NCBI GenBank assembly: GCA_028583605.1
Contig: CM053328.1
Span: 37,122,110-37,186,109, forward strand
Reading direction: 5' to 3'
Length of the DNA stretch: 64,000 nucleotides
From: Dastarcus helophoroides
Taxonomy: Eukaryota; Arthropoda; Insecta; Coleoptera; Bothrideridae
A program made the translations under genes and the position numbers. The notes below the pieces were generated by a model, which was not told the DNA's origin, did not search any database, and saw only the letters and a list, made by a program, of their open reading frames with translations. Shown piece after piece: positions 61,001-64,000 of this stretch (position 1 is its first letter; each line of letters starts with the position of its first letter).

Positions 61001-63259
61001 TCTCTAAACCTAGATTTTCTGTTCAACATATTAAAATGTAAGGAAGCTATTTCCGAAATGGTGATCTTTGGACGGTCGACGGTGACGGCAGGTCTAAACA
61101 GAAGGTTCAGTTTACCAGACGTAGAAAATTGCTTACTTTCTCAGCTTTCGAAACAAACATCGAATGAAGTCCACAGTGGGCTAACCATTTAATAGAAGTT
61201 GAATGAGGACTCGATTTCAGAGAGAGACGCGTTAGTTTGAGAGTCGACCACGGGCGTATGTACTTTCGTTCTATTGCTAGTTTCATCGAAGCCTTCATTC
61301 GAGCTATGTTCCGTTGGTGCTAACGATCAAATTTAAATGTAGATTTACTCAGTAATGAGTGCTTTTATCGAAATTTTCACTTTTTTTTCAATATTGCACA
61401 ACTTAAATCTGATAAGTTTTTTACTCTACAATGAAATTTGGAATTTTTAAGTCCAAAATTTTTGCTAGTTTGTTTCAAGACAAAACTTGCAATGAAATCA
61501 GAATCTCGATGACTATATTTCCAATCGAATTCATTTTTACGTAGTTTCCATGACCGCAATGATGATGCATCCTCATTAAAAACACACAAAGTTAATTAGT
61601 TGAGCAATAAAACGCTTCGAGCGTAACACTGACGGTTTTTAGCTGGAATTTTAGAAAAATGCAACCAAAAAATCCAAGCTGACAAAACCTCCATTGTGTT
61701 TGCTTAACCGAGTTTTCAGTTTTTTAATTAGATTACGTTTCTTTTTACCGATAGTGTGAAAAGAACCGAAAACAATTCAACCATCTATTAATTAATCGAA
61801 GGAAGGGCTAGAAAAAACCGTCACCGATTAAGTTCTAATTTCGTGGAATTATTAAGAAATTTTCGACTTTGAGCGATAGAATTTGGAATGTTGACGAAAT
61901 TGCGTGGAATATTAGAGATCTGAAGAAGAGGCCGCACAAGATGAACGTGACGTTACAAAATTACACGATTACGAATGCGTTTAATGCCAGTTCGGTCCAT
62001 TATTGCCATATATTAGCTCTCATTGAAGCCGCCTGATTGAATGCATTGTGATTGATTTTTCCACCACGCAAGTTATCTCTAAGGCAGAGTTTCCCAAACT
62101 TGAATTAGGAAACGGAAAAGGTTAATAAATCTTTGCATGTTAGCGGTGTAAAAAACGAAATAGTTATATTATTAGATTTGCAGAAGGACAAAATGGTTAC
62201 AATGACATTGTTTCACGATTTCATAGCTCGATAGAGACGCTTATCACATTATAGCCACCCCCGACACAGGAGAGAACTCATTGGGGGCTCTTGCCTAGTG
62301 GAAAAGCTTTCGCTCGCAATTAGTTGTTGTTTTTAAAGTGGACTTTTCCCGATTTTTAGAATTTGATATCATCGGCTTTTTTCTGAAAAATTGGGTCAAC
62401 ACTCGATGTTATAAAAAACAGCAAATTCAAGCTGAGAATTTTAAGAAAGGATCTAAATTTAGAAAATCGTTTACATGTAAAAATGTGAAAATTTGAGATT
62501 CTATTTCATAGACAAAATCCTCAATTGTTACAGAAAAATGTCCAGAAAAGCAACGATTTTTCAAATAATGAATATTTTTTCAGGTCCAACTTCGTCTTGC
62601 GACGAAAGCGACACCGAATCCGAACCGGGTATTCCCCTAAAGCGTAAACAACGCCGTTCAAGGACCACTTTCTCGGGAGAACAACTCGAAGCCCTGGAGC
62701 GCGCCTTCAGTAGAACCCAATACCCAGACGTTTACACCCGCGAGGAATTAGCTCAGAAGACGAAACTGACCGAAGCCCGCGTACAAGTGTGGTTTTCGAA
62801 CCGACGGGCTCGCCTCAGAAAACAACTGAACTCCCAACAACTGAACGCGTTCAACGCCATGTCGTTACAAAGCGCCTTCCCCGTCCAACACCATCAATAT
62901 CCCGAATCCGCCTTCAATCAGAGCTCGTGGGCGCAACAGAGTTACGCCAGCGCGGCTCTCGGTGGTTCGGGTCTGGGTAGTTCGTTGTCCGCGTCGAGTT
63001 TACCTGCTCATAGTAGTTCGGGTGTTACTGGTGGTTCTAATAATGGTTCGCCATCGCAGGGTAGCTTGTATAATTCGTATAATGTTAGTGGGGTAGAGCA
63101 GAACAGCGGGTTGGGTGTGGGGAATCAGTTCGGGTATAATATGGGACAAGTGTCGCCGAATCAACCGAGTTTGTCGCCGCAGCAAAACGCCGTTTGGTCC
63201 AGACACGCGCAAAACTCCAAACTGACTGAAAATTTGACCAGTTGGCACGAAAATTATAG
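19009..63259 (+). CDS. gsb: gooseberry-type Pax3/7 transcription factor, four exons, 3' end outside the window
   Basis: The coding join is 19009-19063, 53699-54012, 59855-59969 and 62584-63259. Splice phases are 1, 0, 1 and then 2 at the open end, all with GT-AG introns and an uninterrupted frame. The product (at least 386 residues) has an N-terminal tail, a paired domain (about 19-146), the octapeptide HSIDGILG (155-162) and a homeodomain (184-243) with Ser at position 50. This architecture defines Pax3/7. In Drosophila the family members paired, gooseberry and gooseberry-neuro act in segmentation and CNS patterning as nuclear DNA-binding proteins. The start [19 protein letters not shown] closely resembles the gooseberry N-terminus as I recall it, and this decides the symbol. 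Residues just before the homeodomain ([11 protein letters not shown]) look more gooseberry-neuro-like, so the paralogue assignment is strong but not certain. Intron 1 is very long (34,635 bp) and repeat-filled. Confidence 0.93.
19064..20330. other. Intron 1, proximal part with decayed satellite-like units
   Basis: Beyond the donor, about 300 bp is unique. From about 19390 the sequence shows diverged relatives of the adjoining satellite, for example the repeated words GATGAAAACTGGC, GAGGCATTTTTCGAATCAT and CCTGAAATTTGA near 19400 and 19695. Such decay at an array edge is expected where unequal exchange no longer homogenises copies. No exon was recognised. Confidence 0.5.
20330..30620. repeat. 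Intronic satellite array, ~172-bp monomer, roughly 59 copies
   Basis: About 10.3 kb consists of tandem monomers with a constant word order: AATCCAAATAGAAACCACAG, AAGATTATTTAAAATGTTGAC, AATTTCTCAAGTTACTGAAAA, TTTGGAAGAAAACAGTCGTC, GTCAGCTGACAAAAATTTAG, ACAATTTGTCGATCTAATGA, TTTTGAAAGCCCATGAGTTG, TCTTATTGACAATCG. The spacing of the GTCANNTGAC palindrome is about 168-175 bp. Several higher-order periods occur: about 522 bp (three monomers) at 20.5-22.4 kb, about 716 bp between 26.5 and 27.25 kb, about 835 bp between 28.7 and 29.5 kb, and about 327 bp at 30.05-30.4 kb. A more decayed patch lies at 24.15-24.5 kb. The recurrent ~85-residue minus-strand frames are by-products of the repeat. Confidence 0.93.
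30620..30832. other. Intron 1 sequence next to the satellite
   Basis: This is a short non-satellite segment. It contains the first of three copies of a ~36-bp word (AGCTAGAATCCCCATGG then TTTATCTACAATATAG) at about 30675-30711. The word recurs inverted at about 31000-31036 and direct at about 31047-31081. Confidence 0.45.
30833..30948. mobile_element. Single arm of a foldback/MITE family (hammerhead-like motif)
   Basis: This aligns with the left arm of the complete element at 53082-53302. It shares CTGAAACCAAGAAAGATT, GGTTGCTCTAACGCGTTTCG and ATCTTCAGAGAGATA in the same order. The second arm is missing here. On the minus strand it reads CTCT, CTGAAGA, an imperfect stem-loop, GAAAC, GCGTT, AGAG: a hammerhead-like arrangement discussed in the findings. 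Confidence 0.7.
31000..31082. repeat. Imperfect hairpin formed by inverted copies of a 36-bp word
   Basis: The arm at about 31000-31036 (CTATGTTGTAGATAAACTATG and following) is nearly complementary to about 31047-31081 (CGCATAGCTTATCTACTATAG end). A third, direct copy of the word lies at about 30675-30711. It may be the remnant of a small foldback element. Confidence 0.55.
31241..31400. mobile_element. Internally deleted foldback/MITE copy
   Basis: The left arm begins TCCTTGGTTATCTTCAAAAA and contains CATGAAACAAAGAAAGATT. The right arm contains AATCTTTCTTGGTTTCAGGG and GATTTGTATTTCGATTTTT. The arms are the terminal parts of the element seen complete at 53082-53302. The middle keeps TATCTCTGAAGATGATAGCC but has lost the GAAAC half, so any ribozyme fold is destroyed. 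Confidence 0.7.
31400..33060. other. Intron 1, AT-rich unique sequence
   Basis: No gene, RNA gene or transposon was recognised. The first ~600 bp is T- and A-rich low complexity. From about 32040 the sequence is more complex, for example around 32500-32900. It could hold regulatory DNA, but no site can be named. Confidence 0.4.
33060..34190 (+). repeat. 145-bp tandem array (four copies) inside a ~200-bp duplicated segment
   Basis: The words CAATCTCTATGGGCACC, TTAGGAGCCTAAAATCAACG, ATACGAGCGTCACCCTCACT, TATCCCTTTATTGAAAGGTG and ATGACTCCGCAGGTTGGGAG repeat with a 144-145 bp period from about 33190 to 33775. A diverged segment at about 33985-34185 repeats the array's left flank and first monomer: GATTATTTTTCTCTGAG, TCGTCGCATCAGC, CTATGGACATCTTAGGAGCC. 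Short open frames with a 48-residue periodicity arise because 144 is divisible by three in some copies. No protein family is recognisable, so I treat this as noncoding. Confidence 0.8.
34190..38600. repeat. Third purine-biased low-complexity block of intron 1
   Basis: The same GAAATTTTGAGAAAAAG word family as at 2-6.5 kb fills this region on the + strand. From about 35.2 kb it is organised into a clear higher-order array, listed separately. No exon was recognised. Confidence 0.7.
35205..38490. repeat. ~675-bp higher-order tandem repeat with a CRE-like palindrome
   Basis: The landmark CTTGCCCCAATGTGACGTCA or a close variant occurs near 35388, 36059, 36737, 37049, 37728 and 38095. Full units are about 671-679 bp; two are shortened by internal deletion (about 312 and 367 bp). 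Each landmark follows CTGAGTAAAGGACAATCTCC and precedes ATATCCACTTTTGAGATAAAC. Four copies keep TGACGTCA exactly; the first has TGACGTTA and the last TAACGTCA. Confidence 0.8.
38600..39655. other. Intron 1, AT-rich low-complexity sequence
   Basis: This is a continuation of purine-biased low-complexity DNA without clear periodicity. It contains the hairpin at 39000-39242. No coding sequence was recognised. Confidence 0.45.
39000..39242. repeat. ~120-bp near-perfect inverted repeat (hairpin, 2-base centre)
   Basis: The left arm 39000-39120 and right arm 39123-39242 are complementary with few mismatches, for example TTTCATGAAATCGAACTT against AAGTTCGATTTCATGAAA. Almost no spacer separates the arms, so the transcript could form a long double-stranded stem. 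It may be a foldback element or a local inverted duplication. No terminal duplication was identified. Confidence 0.8.
40136..40202 (-). ncRNA. Type-I hammerhead ribozyme, left arm (minus strand)
   Basis: Read on the minus strand the order is CCTTG, CTGATGA, GGCC, loop AAGGAA, GGCC, GAAA, CTAGTC, TATGG. This supplies the invariant core CUGANGA and GAAA, a four-pair stem II and the cleavage triplet GUC. Stem III is the self-complementary ACUAGU, so it is very short. Stem I is long, with GTACAACC pairing with GGTTGTAC at its end, though one pair near the core is mismatched (UU). Short stem III is typical of ribozymes from Penelope-like elements, which may work better as dimers. The predicted cleavage lies after C at 40153. 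Confidence 0.85.
40375..40441 (+). ncRNA. Type-I hammerhead ribozyme, right arm (plus strand)
   Basis: On the + strand CTGATGA lies at 40394-40400, GGCC at 40401-40404 and 40411-40414, GAAA at 40415-40418, and the triplet GTC at 40422-40424. The base next to the core in stem I is a G-U wobble followed by four canonical pairs (CCAU with AUGG), one better than the left copy. The distal stem I is closed by GTACAACC with GGTTGTAC. All invariant core residues are present. It lies in the sense direction of gsb and would be part of its primary transcript. Predicted cleavage is between 40424 and 40425. Confidence 0.88.
40760..40806. mobile_element. Terminal fragment of the mariner duplicated with the upstream unit
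   Basis: After the TA at 40758-40759 the sequence GGTCATTCAATAAGTCCG and the following ~25 bases match the left end of the mariner at 41252. It stops in the A-rich word AAAAAAACAAAAT, which also occurs at the start of the duplicated unit near 39660. This looks like a tandem-duplication junction formed at short homology. Confidence 0.75.
41252..42528 (-). mobile_element. mariner transposon, 1277 bp, inactive
   Basis: The element is flanked by TA at 41250-41251 and 42529-42530. Its ends are imperfect inverted repeats: left GGTCATTCAATAAGTCCG, and right, as reverse complement, a GTCCATTCAAAAAGTCC form. The length is that of typical mariners (about 1.3 kb). The transposase gene runs on the minus strand, from the right end to a stop near 41325, and lies antisense to gsb. 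The terminal-repeat divergence and broken gene show that it is old. Confidence 0.9.
41320..42440 (-). pseudogene. mariner transposase pseudogene
   Basis: Minus-strand fragments keep typical mariner motifs. These are a helix-turn-helix part ([11 protein letters not shown] near 42070-42120), the linker segment [25 protein letters not shown], the second catalytic Asp in [10 protein letters not shown], and the third in [11 protein letters not shown], with the mariner 34-residue spacing region preserved. The first catalytic Asp (normally in an xDExW context) is Asn here (codon 41894-41896). A frameshift lies near 42060 and a stop follows FFLF near 41490. The enzyme cannot be active: catalytic residue, frame and continuity are all lost. 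Confidence 0.88.
42531..43330. other. Intron 1, unique sequence
   Basis: No gene or repeat was recognised in this 0.8-kb stretch between the mariner and the non-LTR element. The composition is AT-rich but not low-complexity. Confidence 0.4.
43330..44483 (-). mobile_element. Non-LTR retrotransposon remnant, 3' half (minus strand)
   Basis: Minus-strand frames encode, in order, an RT fragment ([16 protein letters not shown] with a decayed DD box, 44290-44472), the segment [19 protein letters not shown] (43889-44092), and the C-terminal [37 protein letters not shown] segment (43669-43956). This order matches insect CR1/Jockey-type ORF2 C-termini. The terminal coding part at about 43493-43680 is duplicated at about 43680-43875. 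Several stops and frame shifts make it inactive. The remnant is cut at about 44483, where a 163-bp tandem array begins. Confidence 0.82.
43493..43877 (-). repeat. ~190-bp direct duplication within the retrotransposon 3' end
   Basis: The words AGAAGTCCTCACTGT or AGAAGTTCTCACTGT, AATCTTGCCCTTG, GATCAATTCTATTAGTTC, GATAGTACTTGTAGAAAAGA and CAACCATACGCC recur about 187 bp apart. The duplication repeats codons of the C-terminal domain and is one reason the remnant cannot encode an intact protein. Confidence 0.75.
44484..46430. repeat. ~163-bp tandem array splitting the non-LTR element, about 11 copies
   Basis: The landmark TTTTCGGAGAAGAGCAATTT recurs near 45105, 45268, 45429, 45610, 45772, 45934, 46097 and 46250, mostly 161-165 bp apart, with more diverged copies from 44500 to 45000. 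Other shared words are CAGTCCCCAGACCTGG, ATTCCAGAGTATGCGTT, AAAAGTAATTTGGAAGAA and CTGCACATCCGTTTTGT. Long plus-strand frames of about 145 residues reflect a period close to a multiple of three in parts, not a protein family. A larger duplication of about 500 bp inside the array (45010-45210 and 45515-45715) explains two almost identical frames. Confidence 0.85.
46436..46965 (-). mobile_element. Non-LTR retrotransposon remnant, reverse-transcriptase part (minus strand)
   Basis: Read on the minus strand from about 46960, the sequence encodes [18 protein letters not shown], a stop, [20 protein letters not shown], the RT block [17 protein letters not shown], then [40 protein letters not shown] and YADDSNL. 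The catalytic YADD box is intact. One in-frame stop near 46870 and a frame change near 46610 break the gene. The last ~176 bp (46436-46612) is a second copy of the RT segment at about 44297-44483, so this piece and the 3' half to the left are parts of one element separated by the tandem array. Confidence 0.85.
46966..47540. other. Intron 1, unique AT-rich sequence with a CT microsatellite
   Basis: No gene was recognised. A (CT)n run of about seven repeats lies near 47311-47327. Some of the sequence may be upstream coding region of the non-LTR remnant that has decayed beyond recognition. Confidence 0.4.
47540..47760. mobile_element. Possible retrotransposon 3' tail, unclassified
   Basis: A short, more GC-rich segment contains CACGGGGATAGCACAATGG, GCCCGGAAAAGGTGGCC and a triplicated ATCCAGA word near 47680-47697. 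Its style resembles 3' untranslated tails of insect non-LTR elements, but I could not match it to a family and no coding region is attached. It stands out against the low-complexity DNA on its right. Confidence 0.3.
47760..48943. repeat. Pyrimidine-biased low-complexity block
   Basis: Words such as TTTTCTCAAAATTT, TTCGACATTTT and CATTTAAACTTTTATTTATT dominate. A partial duplication is visible (for example ACATTTAAACTTTTATTTATT near 48240 and 48520). The strand bias is opposite to that of the block after 50.25 kb, so the Penelope-like element at 48944-50247 sits at the switch. Confidence 0.65.
49232..49278 (-). ncRNA. Type-I hammerhead ribozyme, copy A
   Basis: On the minus strand the order is GCACTG, CTGACGA, GCTC, loop AAATGA, GAGC, GAAA, CATCGATGTC, CAGTGC. 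Stem I next to the core is six perfect pairs, stem II four perfect pairs, the CUGANGA and GAAA core is complete, and the cleavage triplet is GUC. Stem III is the palindrome ACAUCGAUGU, which forms four pairs with a two-base loop or eight to ten pairs in a dimer. Predicted cleavage is after C at 49238. This is a textbook core, so confidence in the motif is high; activity is untested. Confidence 0.9.
49947..49993 (-). ncRNA. Type-I hammerhead ribozyme, copy B
   Basis: This is identical in all core and stem positions to copy A and lies exactly 715 bp away in the same orientation. If both cleave, a minus-strand transcript would release a 715-nt RNA with ends suited to circularisation. Confidence 0.9.
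50250..51835. repeat. Purine-biased low-complexity block
   Basis: The + strand is again rich in AAAATTTTGAAAAA, AAAGTCGAAATTT and AAAAATGTCAAAA words without a clean period. No coding sequence was recognised. Confidence 0.65.
51836..53060. other. Intron 1, distal unique sequence
   Basis: This 1.2-kb stretch is more complex than its neighbours and not repetitive. A 115-residue open frame (51845-52192, +) matches no family I know and lacks splice context. A stretch at about 52400-52465 contains a weak stem-loop, reading on the minus strand GATGACTATCAGTCAGC and CAAAACGTGTCGGCC, that loosely recalls the foldback elements. Being close to exon 2, the region is a reasonable place to look for intronic enhancers. 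Confidence 0.4.
53082..53302. mobile_element. Complete foldback/MITE element, ~108-bp inverted arms
   Basis: The left arm 53082-53190 and right arm about 53195-53302 are near-perfect reverse complements. They contain AAAATCGAAATACAAA, CCTGAAACCAAGAAAGATT, TTGCTCTAACGCGTTTCG and TCTTCAGAGAGATA at the centre. The right homology may extend to 53317 (AACCAAGG), as in the copy at 31241. Relatives lie at 30833-30948 (one arm) and 31241-31400 (internally deleted), all in intron 1. Each arm contains a hammerhead-like motif pointing outward from the centre. No transposase is encoded and no target duplication was resolved. Confidence 0.82.
53303..53698. other. End of intron 1 before exon 2
   Basis: This unique sequence leads to the acceptor TTTTGTTTCAG. 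GC content rises toward the exon (for example around 53510-53570). No further exon was seen. Confidence 0.5.
53699..54012 (+). CDS. gsb: gsb exon 2 (most of the paired domain)
   Basis: The acceptor TTTTGTTTCAG ends at 53698 and the donor GTACTG begins at 54013. The 314-base exon completes Gly19 and encodes residues 20-123. It contains the beta-hairpin and N-terminal PAI subdomain ([18 protein letters not shown], then the [10 protein letters not shown] recognition-helix region), the linker [15 protein letters not shown], and the start of the C-terminal RED subdomain ([12 protein letters not shown]). These residues are near-identical to known insect Pax3/7 proteins. An upstream in-frame ATG at 53683 is intronic. 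Confidence 0.97.
54013..54540. other. Start of intron 2
   Basis: After the GTACTG donor there are about 230 bp of unique sequence and then about 300 bp of purine-biased low complexity. No feature was recognised. Confidence 0.45.
54541..59645 (+). repeat. 5.1-kb polypyrimidine tract (CTTT/CCTT family) in intron 2
   Basis: For about 5.1 kb the + strand is almost entirely C and T, in words such as CTTCCTTCCTT, TTTCTTCCTTC, CTCGCCTTTC and TTCTTTCTTCC, with rare interrupting purines, mostly in CTCGCC or TTCATT words. Long plus-strand frames rich in Ser, Phe, Leu and Pro, up to 425 residues, and the Lys/Glu/Arg-rich minus frames, are artefacts of this composition. Such polypyrimidine/polypurine DNA can form triplexes. 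In the pre-mRNA it would present thousands of bases of pyrimidine-tract-like sequence ending about 200 bases before exon 3. Confidence 0.95.
58600..59645 (+). repeat. ~162-bp higher-order repeat at the 3' end of the polypyrimidine tract
   Basis: The phrase CTGTCCTTCGACCTTCCTTC or a variant occurs near 58610, 58762, 58921, 59085, 59248, 59407 and 59560, at intervals of about 152-164 bp. Between them the order is constant: TTAGTTCTTTCCCTCCTGCC, CCTAGTTTAGTCCTTCCTCA, ACTCATTTCC, ACCTTCGTTTCTT, TTTTGTCATCATTCTTTA. About six and a half copies are present. This part is clearly younger and more regular than the rest of the tract. Confidence 0.85.
59646..59854. other. End of intron 2, with a G12 homopolymer
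   Basis: Unique AT-rich sequence contains a run of twelve G at 59801-59812, about 40 bp before exon 3. The branch/acceptor region reads TGCGATTTGTTTCAG. The G run is likely to vary in length and to cause sequencing errors. Confidence 0.6.
59855..59969 (+). CDS. gsb: gsb exon 3 (end of paired domain and octapeptide)
   Basis: The acceptor TTTGTTTCAG ends at 59854 and the donor GTATGATT starts at 59970. The 115-base exon is missed by ORF scans. It encodes [20 protein letters not shown] at the end of the RED subdomain, a short basic/acidic linker, and HSIDGILG, the octapeptide. In Pax proteins the octapeptide binds Groucho-type co-repressors. The first base of Gly162 is the last base of the exon. 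The frame links exons 2 and 4 without a shift. Confidence 0.95.
59970..62583. other. Intron 3, largely unique sequence
   Basis: No repeats of note and no additional exon were seen. Open frames up to 74 residues are without motifs. The region has a more balanced composition than introns 1 and 2 and is the least repeat-laden noncoding part of the gene, apart from three near-identical words GAGAATTTCCTGCA at about 60120-60170. Confidence 0.5.
60440..60665. promoter_or_regulatory. Candidate intronic regulatory element rich in homeodomain-type ATTA cores
   Basis: Within about 225 bp there are many TAAT/ATTA cores (for example AATTAAAC, CTAATTATAATT, TTTAATTAAAA, CCAATTAATTCC, ACAATTACTG) and palindromic ATCAATTGAT. 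The segment is unique and lies in the cleanest intron. AT-rich DNA yields such words often, so this is only a lead; comparison with other insects would be needed. Confidence 0.2.
62584..63259 (+). CDS. gsb: gsb exon 4 (homeodomain and Ser/Gln/Asn-rich tail)
   Basis: The acceptor TATTTTTTCAG ends at 62583 and the donor GTGAGT begins at 63260. The exon opens with an acidic linker ([11 protein letters not shown]) and then a 60-residue homeodomain at 62649-62828, from QRRSRTTF to RRARLRKQL, with the WFSNRR helix-3 motif. Ser at position 50 is the paired-class residue that favours cooperative dimer binding. About 140 residues follow, rich in Ser, Gly, Gln and Asn, typical of a transactivation tail. 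The exon ends in phase 2 after Tyr386, so a further exon must exist. The + strand is markedly more GC-rich than its flanks. Confidence 0.97.
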
Positions 63260-64000
63260 GTGAGTTGATTTTGACATCATAATGATAGATGTTATGAATG
63301 GACAAGGTACTTCTCTGGTGTGAACATTTTGTGACCCAACACTGTAACCATTTATCTTGATTTCGATCGATAGATTTTATTTAATGGAATTATACTTAAT
63401 CTGTACCCGAATACCGATTTTATAACGCTTGCACCCAATTTTTTTCAAAATATTCTGCATAAATAAATTGAAAAATCAATATTTCTAATAAACTGAAACT
63501 AGTCCTCTACCAGTTTTTCTTCTTGGTTAGATTTTTCATAACATCCAGTTGTCACAAGCGAGTTGCCTGTTATAAATGATTGTCAATAAAGACTCGACAT
63601 TTAAAACAAATAATTTACGTCTGCCTATTATGTAAACGACAAAGTGTCATGTTTAGAAATATAATTTTACAGATTGCTGTAATACTCTGACGTAATAATG
63701 CAGCTAAATGACTGCGTATTGATTGAACACCCGCCAAGATATGATTAATGACAATTGAATTTCCTAGTTCTTTGAATGTCATCTATCCTTGCTCCTTTTA
63801 TGTAAGATTCTAAAATGAAATGCTATCCGAAGTGCTCACAATCTCAGGAGTTACGGCCGCCGTTTAATGGAGTTTTATCTACTTTACGTGCCTAACAATG
63901 TTAATTTCGTTCAGTAGATATTTAAAAGAACATAAAATAAATACACAATAGAGTCTATGTGCTTTATTGCCTTGAATATATAAGTTTAATTTGCCGCAGG
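63260..64000. other. Start of intron 4 to the window end
   Basis: After the GTGAGT donor the sequence is AT-rich and unique. No poly(A) context or terminal exon was recognised inside it. The window closes with TTTGCCGCAG followed by G at 64000. This could be an acceptor: AG + G would complete an Arg codon in the phase left by exon 4. The preceding tract is poor in pyrimidines, so support is weak. Confidence 0.4.

Noticed and set aside
62493..62583. Upstream extension of the exon 4 open frame to an ATG at 62493
   Set aside because: A strong acceptor (TATTTTTTCAG) at 62583 and the exact codon completion from exon 3 show this part is intronic.
1..64000. tRNA, rRNA or other standard structural RNA genes
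   Set aside because: No A/B-box plus cloverleaf arrangement or rRNA core words were recognised; hammerhead motifs are the only supported RNA elements.

Overview
The window is eukaryotic and comes from an insect. A beetle is plausible, but the sequence alone does not settle the order. The evidence is one developmental regulator with canonical GT-AG introns, a mariner transposon, insect-type non-LTR retrotransposon remnants, Penelope-like fragments carrying hammerhead ribozymes, and a very AT-rich, satellite-rich background. No bacterial-style operons, CRISPR arrays, rRNA or tRNA genes were seen.

One protein-coding gene is supported. It is a Pax3/7-type gene on the + strand, best named gooseberry (gsb). 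I join four exons: 19009-19063, 53699-54012, 59855-59969 and 62584-63259. The frame stays open across all three junctions and gives at least 386 residues: a short gsb-like N-terminus, a complete paired domain, the octapeptide HSIDGILG, a Ser50 homeodomain, and the start of a Ser/Gln/Asn-rich C-terminus that runs past the window. Introns 1-3 are about 34.6, 5.8 and 2.6 kb. Everything upstream of about 18.88 kb is intergenic.

Layout. 1-2 kb is mostly unique. 2-10.6 kb is low-complexity DNA whose purine/pyrimidine strand bias flips at about 6.5 and 9.6 kb, with embedded higher-order tandem repeats. 10.2-11.3 kb holds non-LTR fragments. 12.5-14.9 kb is a tandem array made from the coding 3' end of another non-LTR element. 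15.3-16.5 kb and 16.7-18.06 kb are two more tandem arrays. The promoter, 5' leader and exon 1 lie at 18.5-19.06 kb. Intron 1 then holds a roughly 10-kb satellite (about 172-bp monomer with an E-box palindrome), foldback elements, a 145-bp array, a 675-bp array, a Penelope-like insertion with two inverted hammerhead ribozymes and a visible empty-site control, a dead mariner, a non-LTR element split by a 163-bp array, and a second Penelope-like element with two directly repeated hammerheads. Intron 2 is mostly a 5.1-kb polypyrimidine tract. Intron 3 is largely unique and may contain regulatory DNA.

The most notable signals are the two families of hammerhead ribozymes (four near-complete catalytic cores by eye), which would be transcribed inside gsb intron 1, and the amount and internal order of the tandem repeats in and beside a segmentation gene. 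All assignments come from reading the sequence; no database search or folding program was run.
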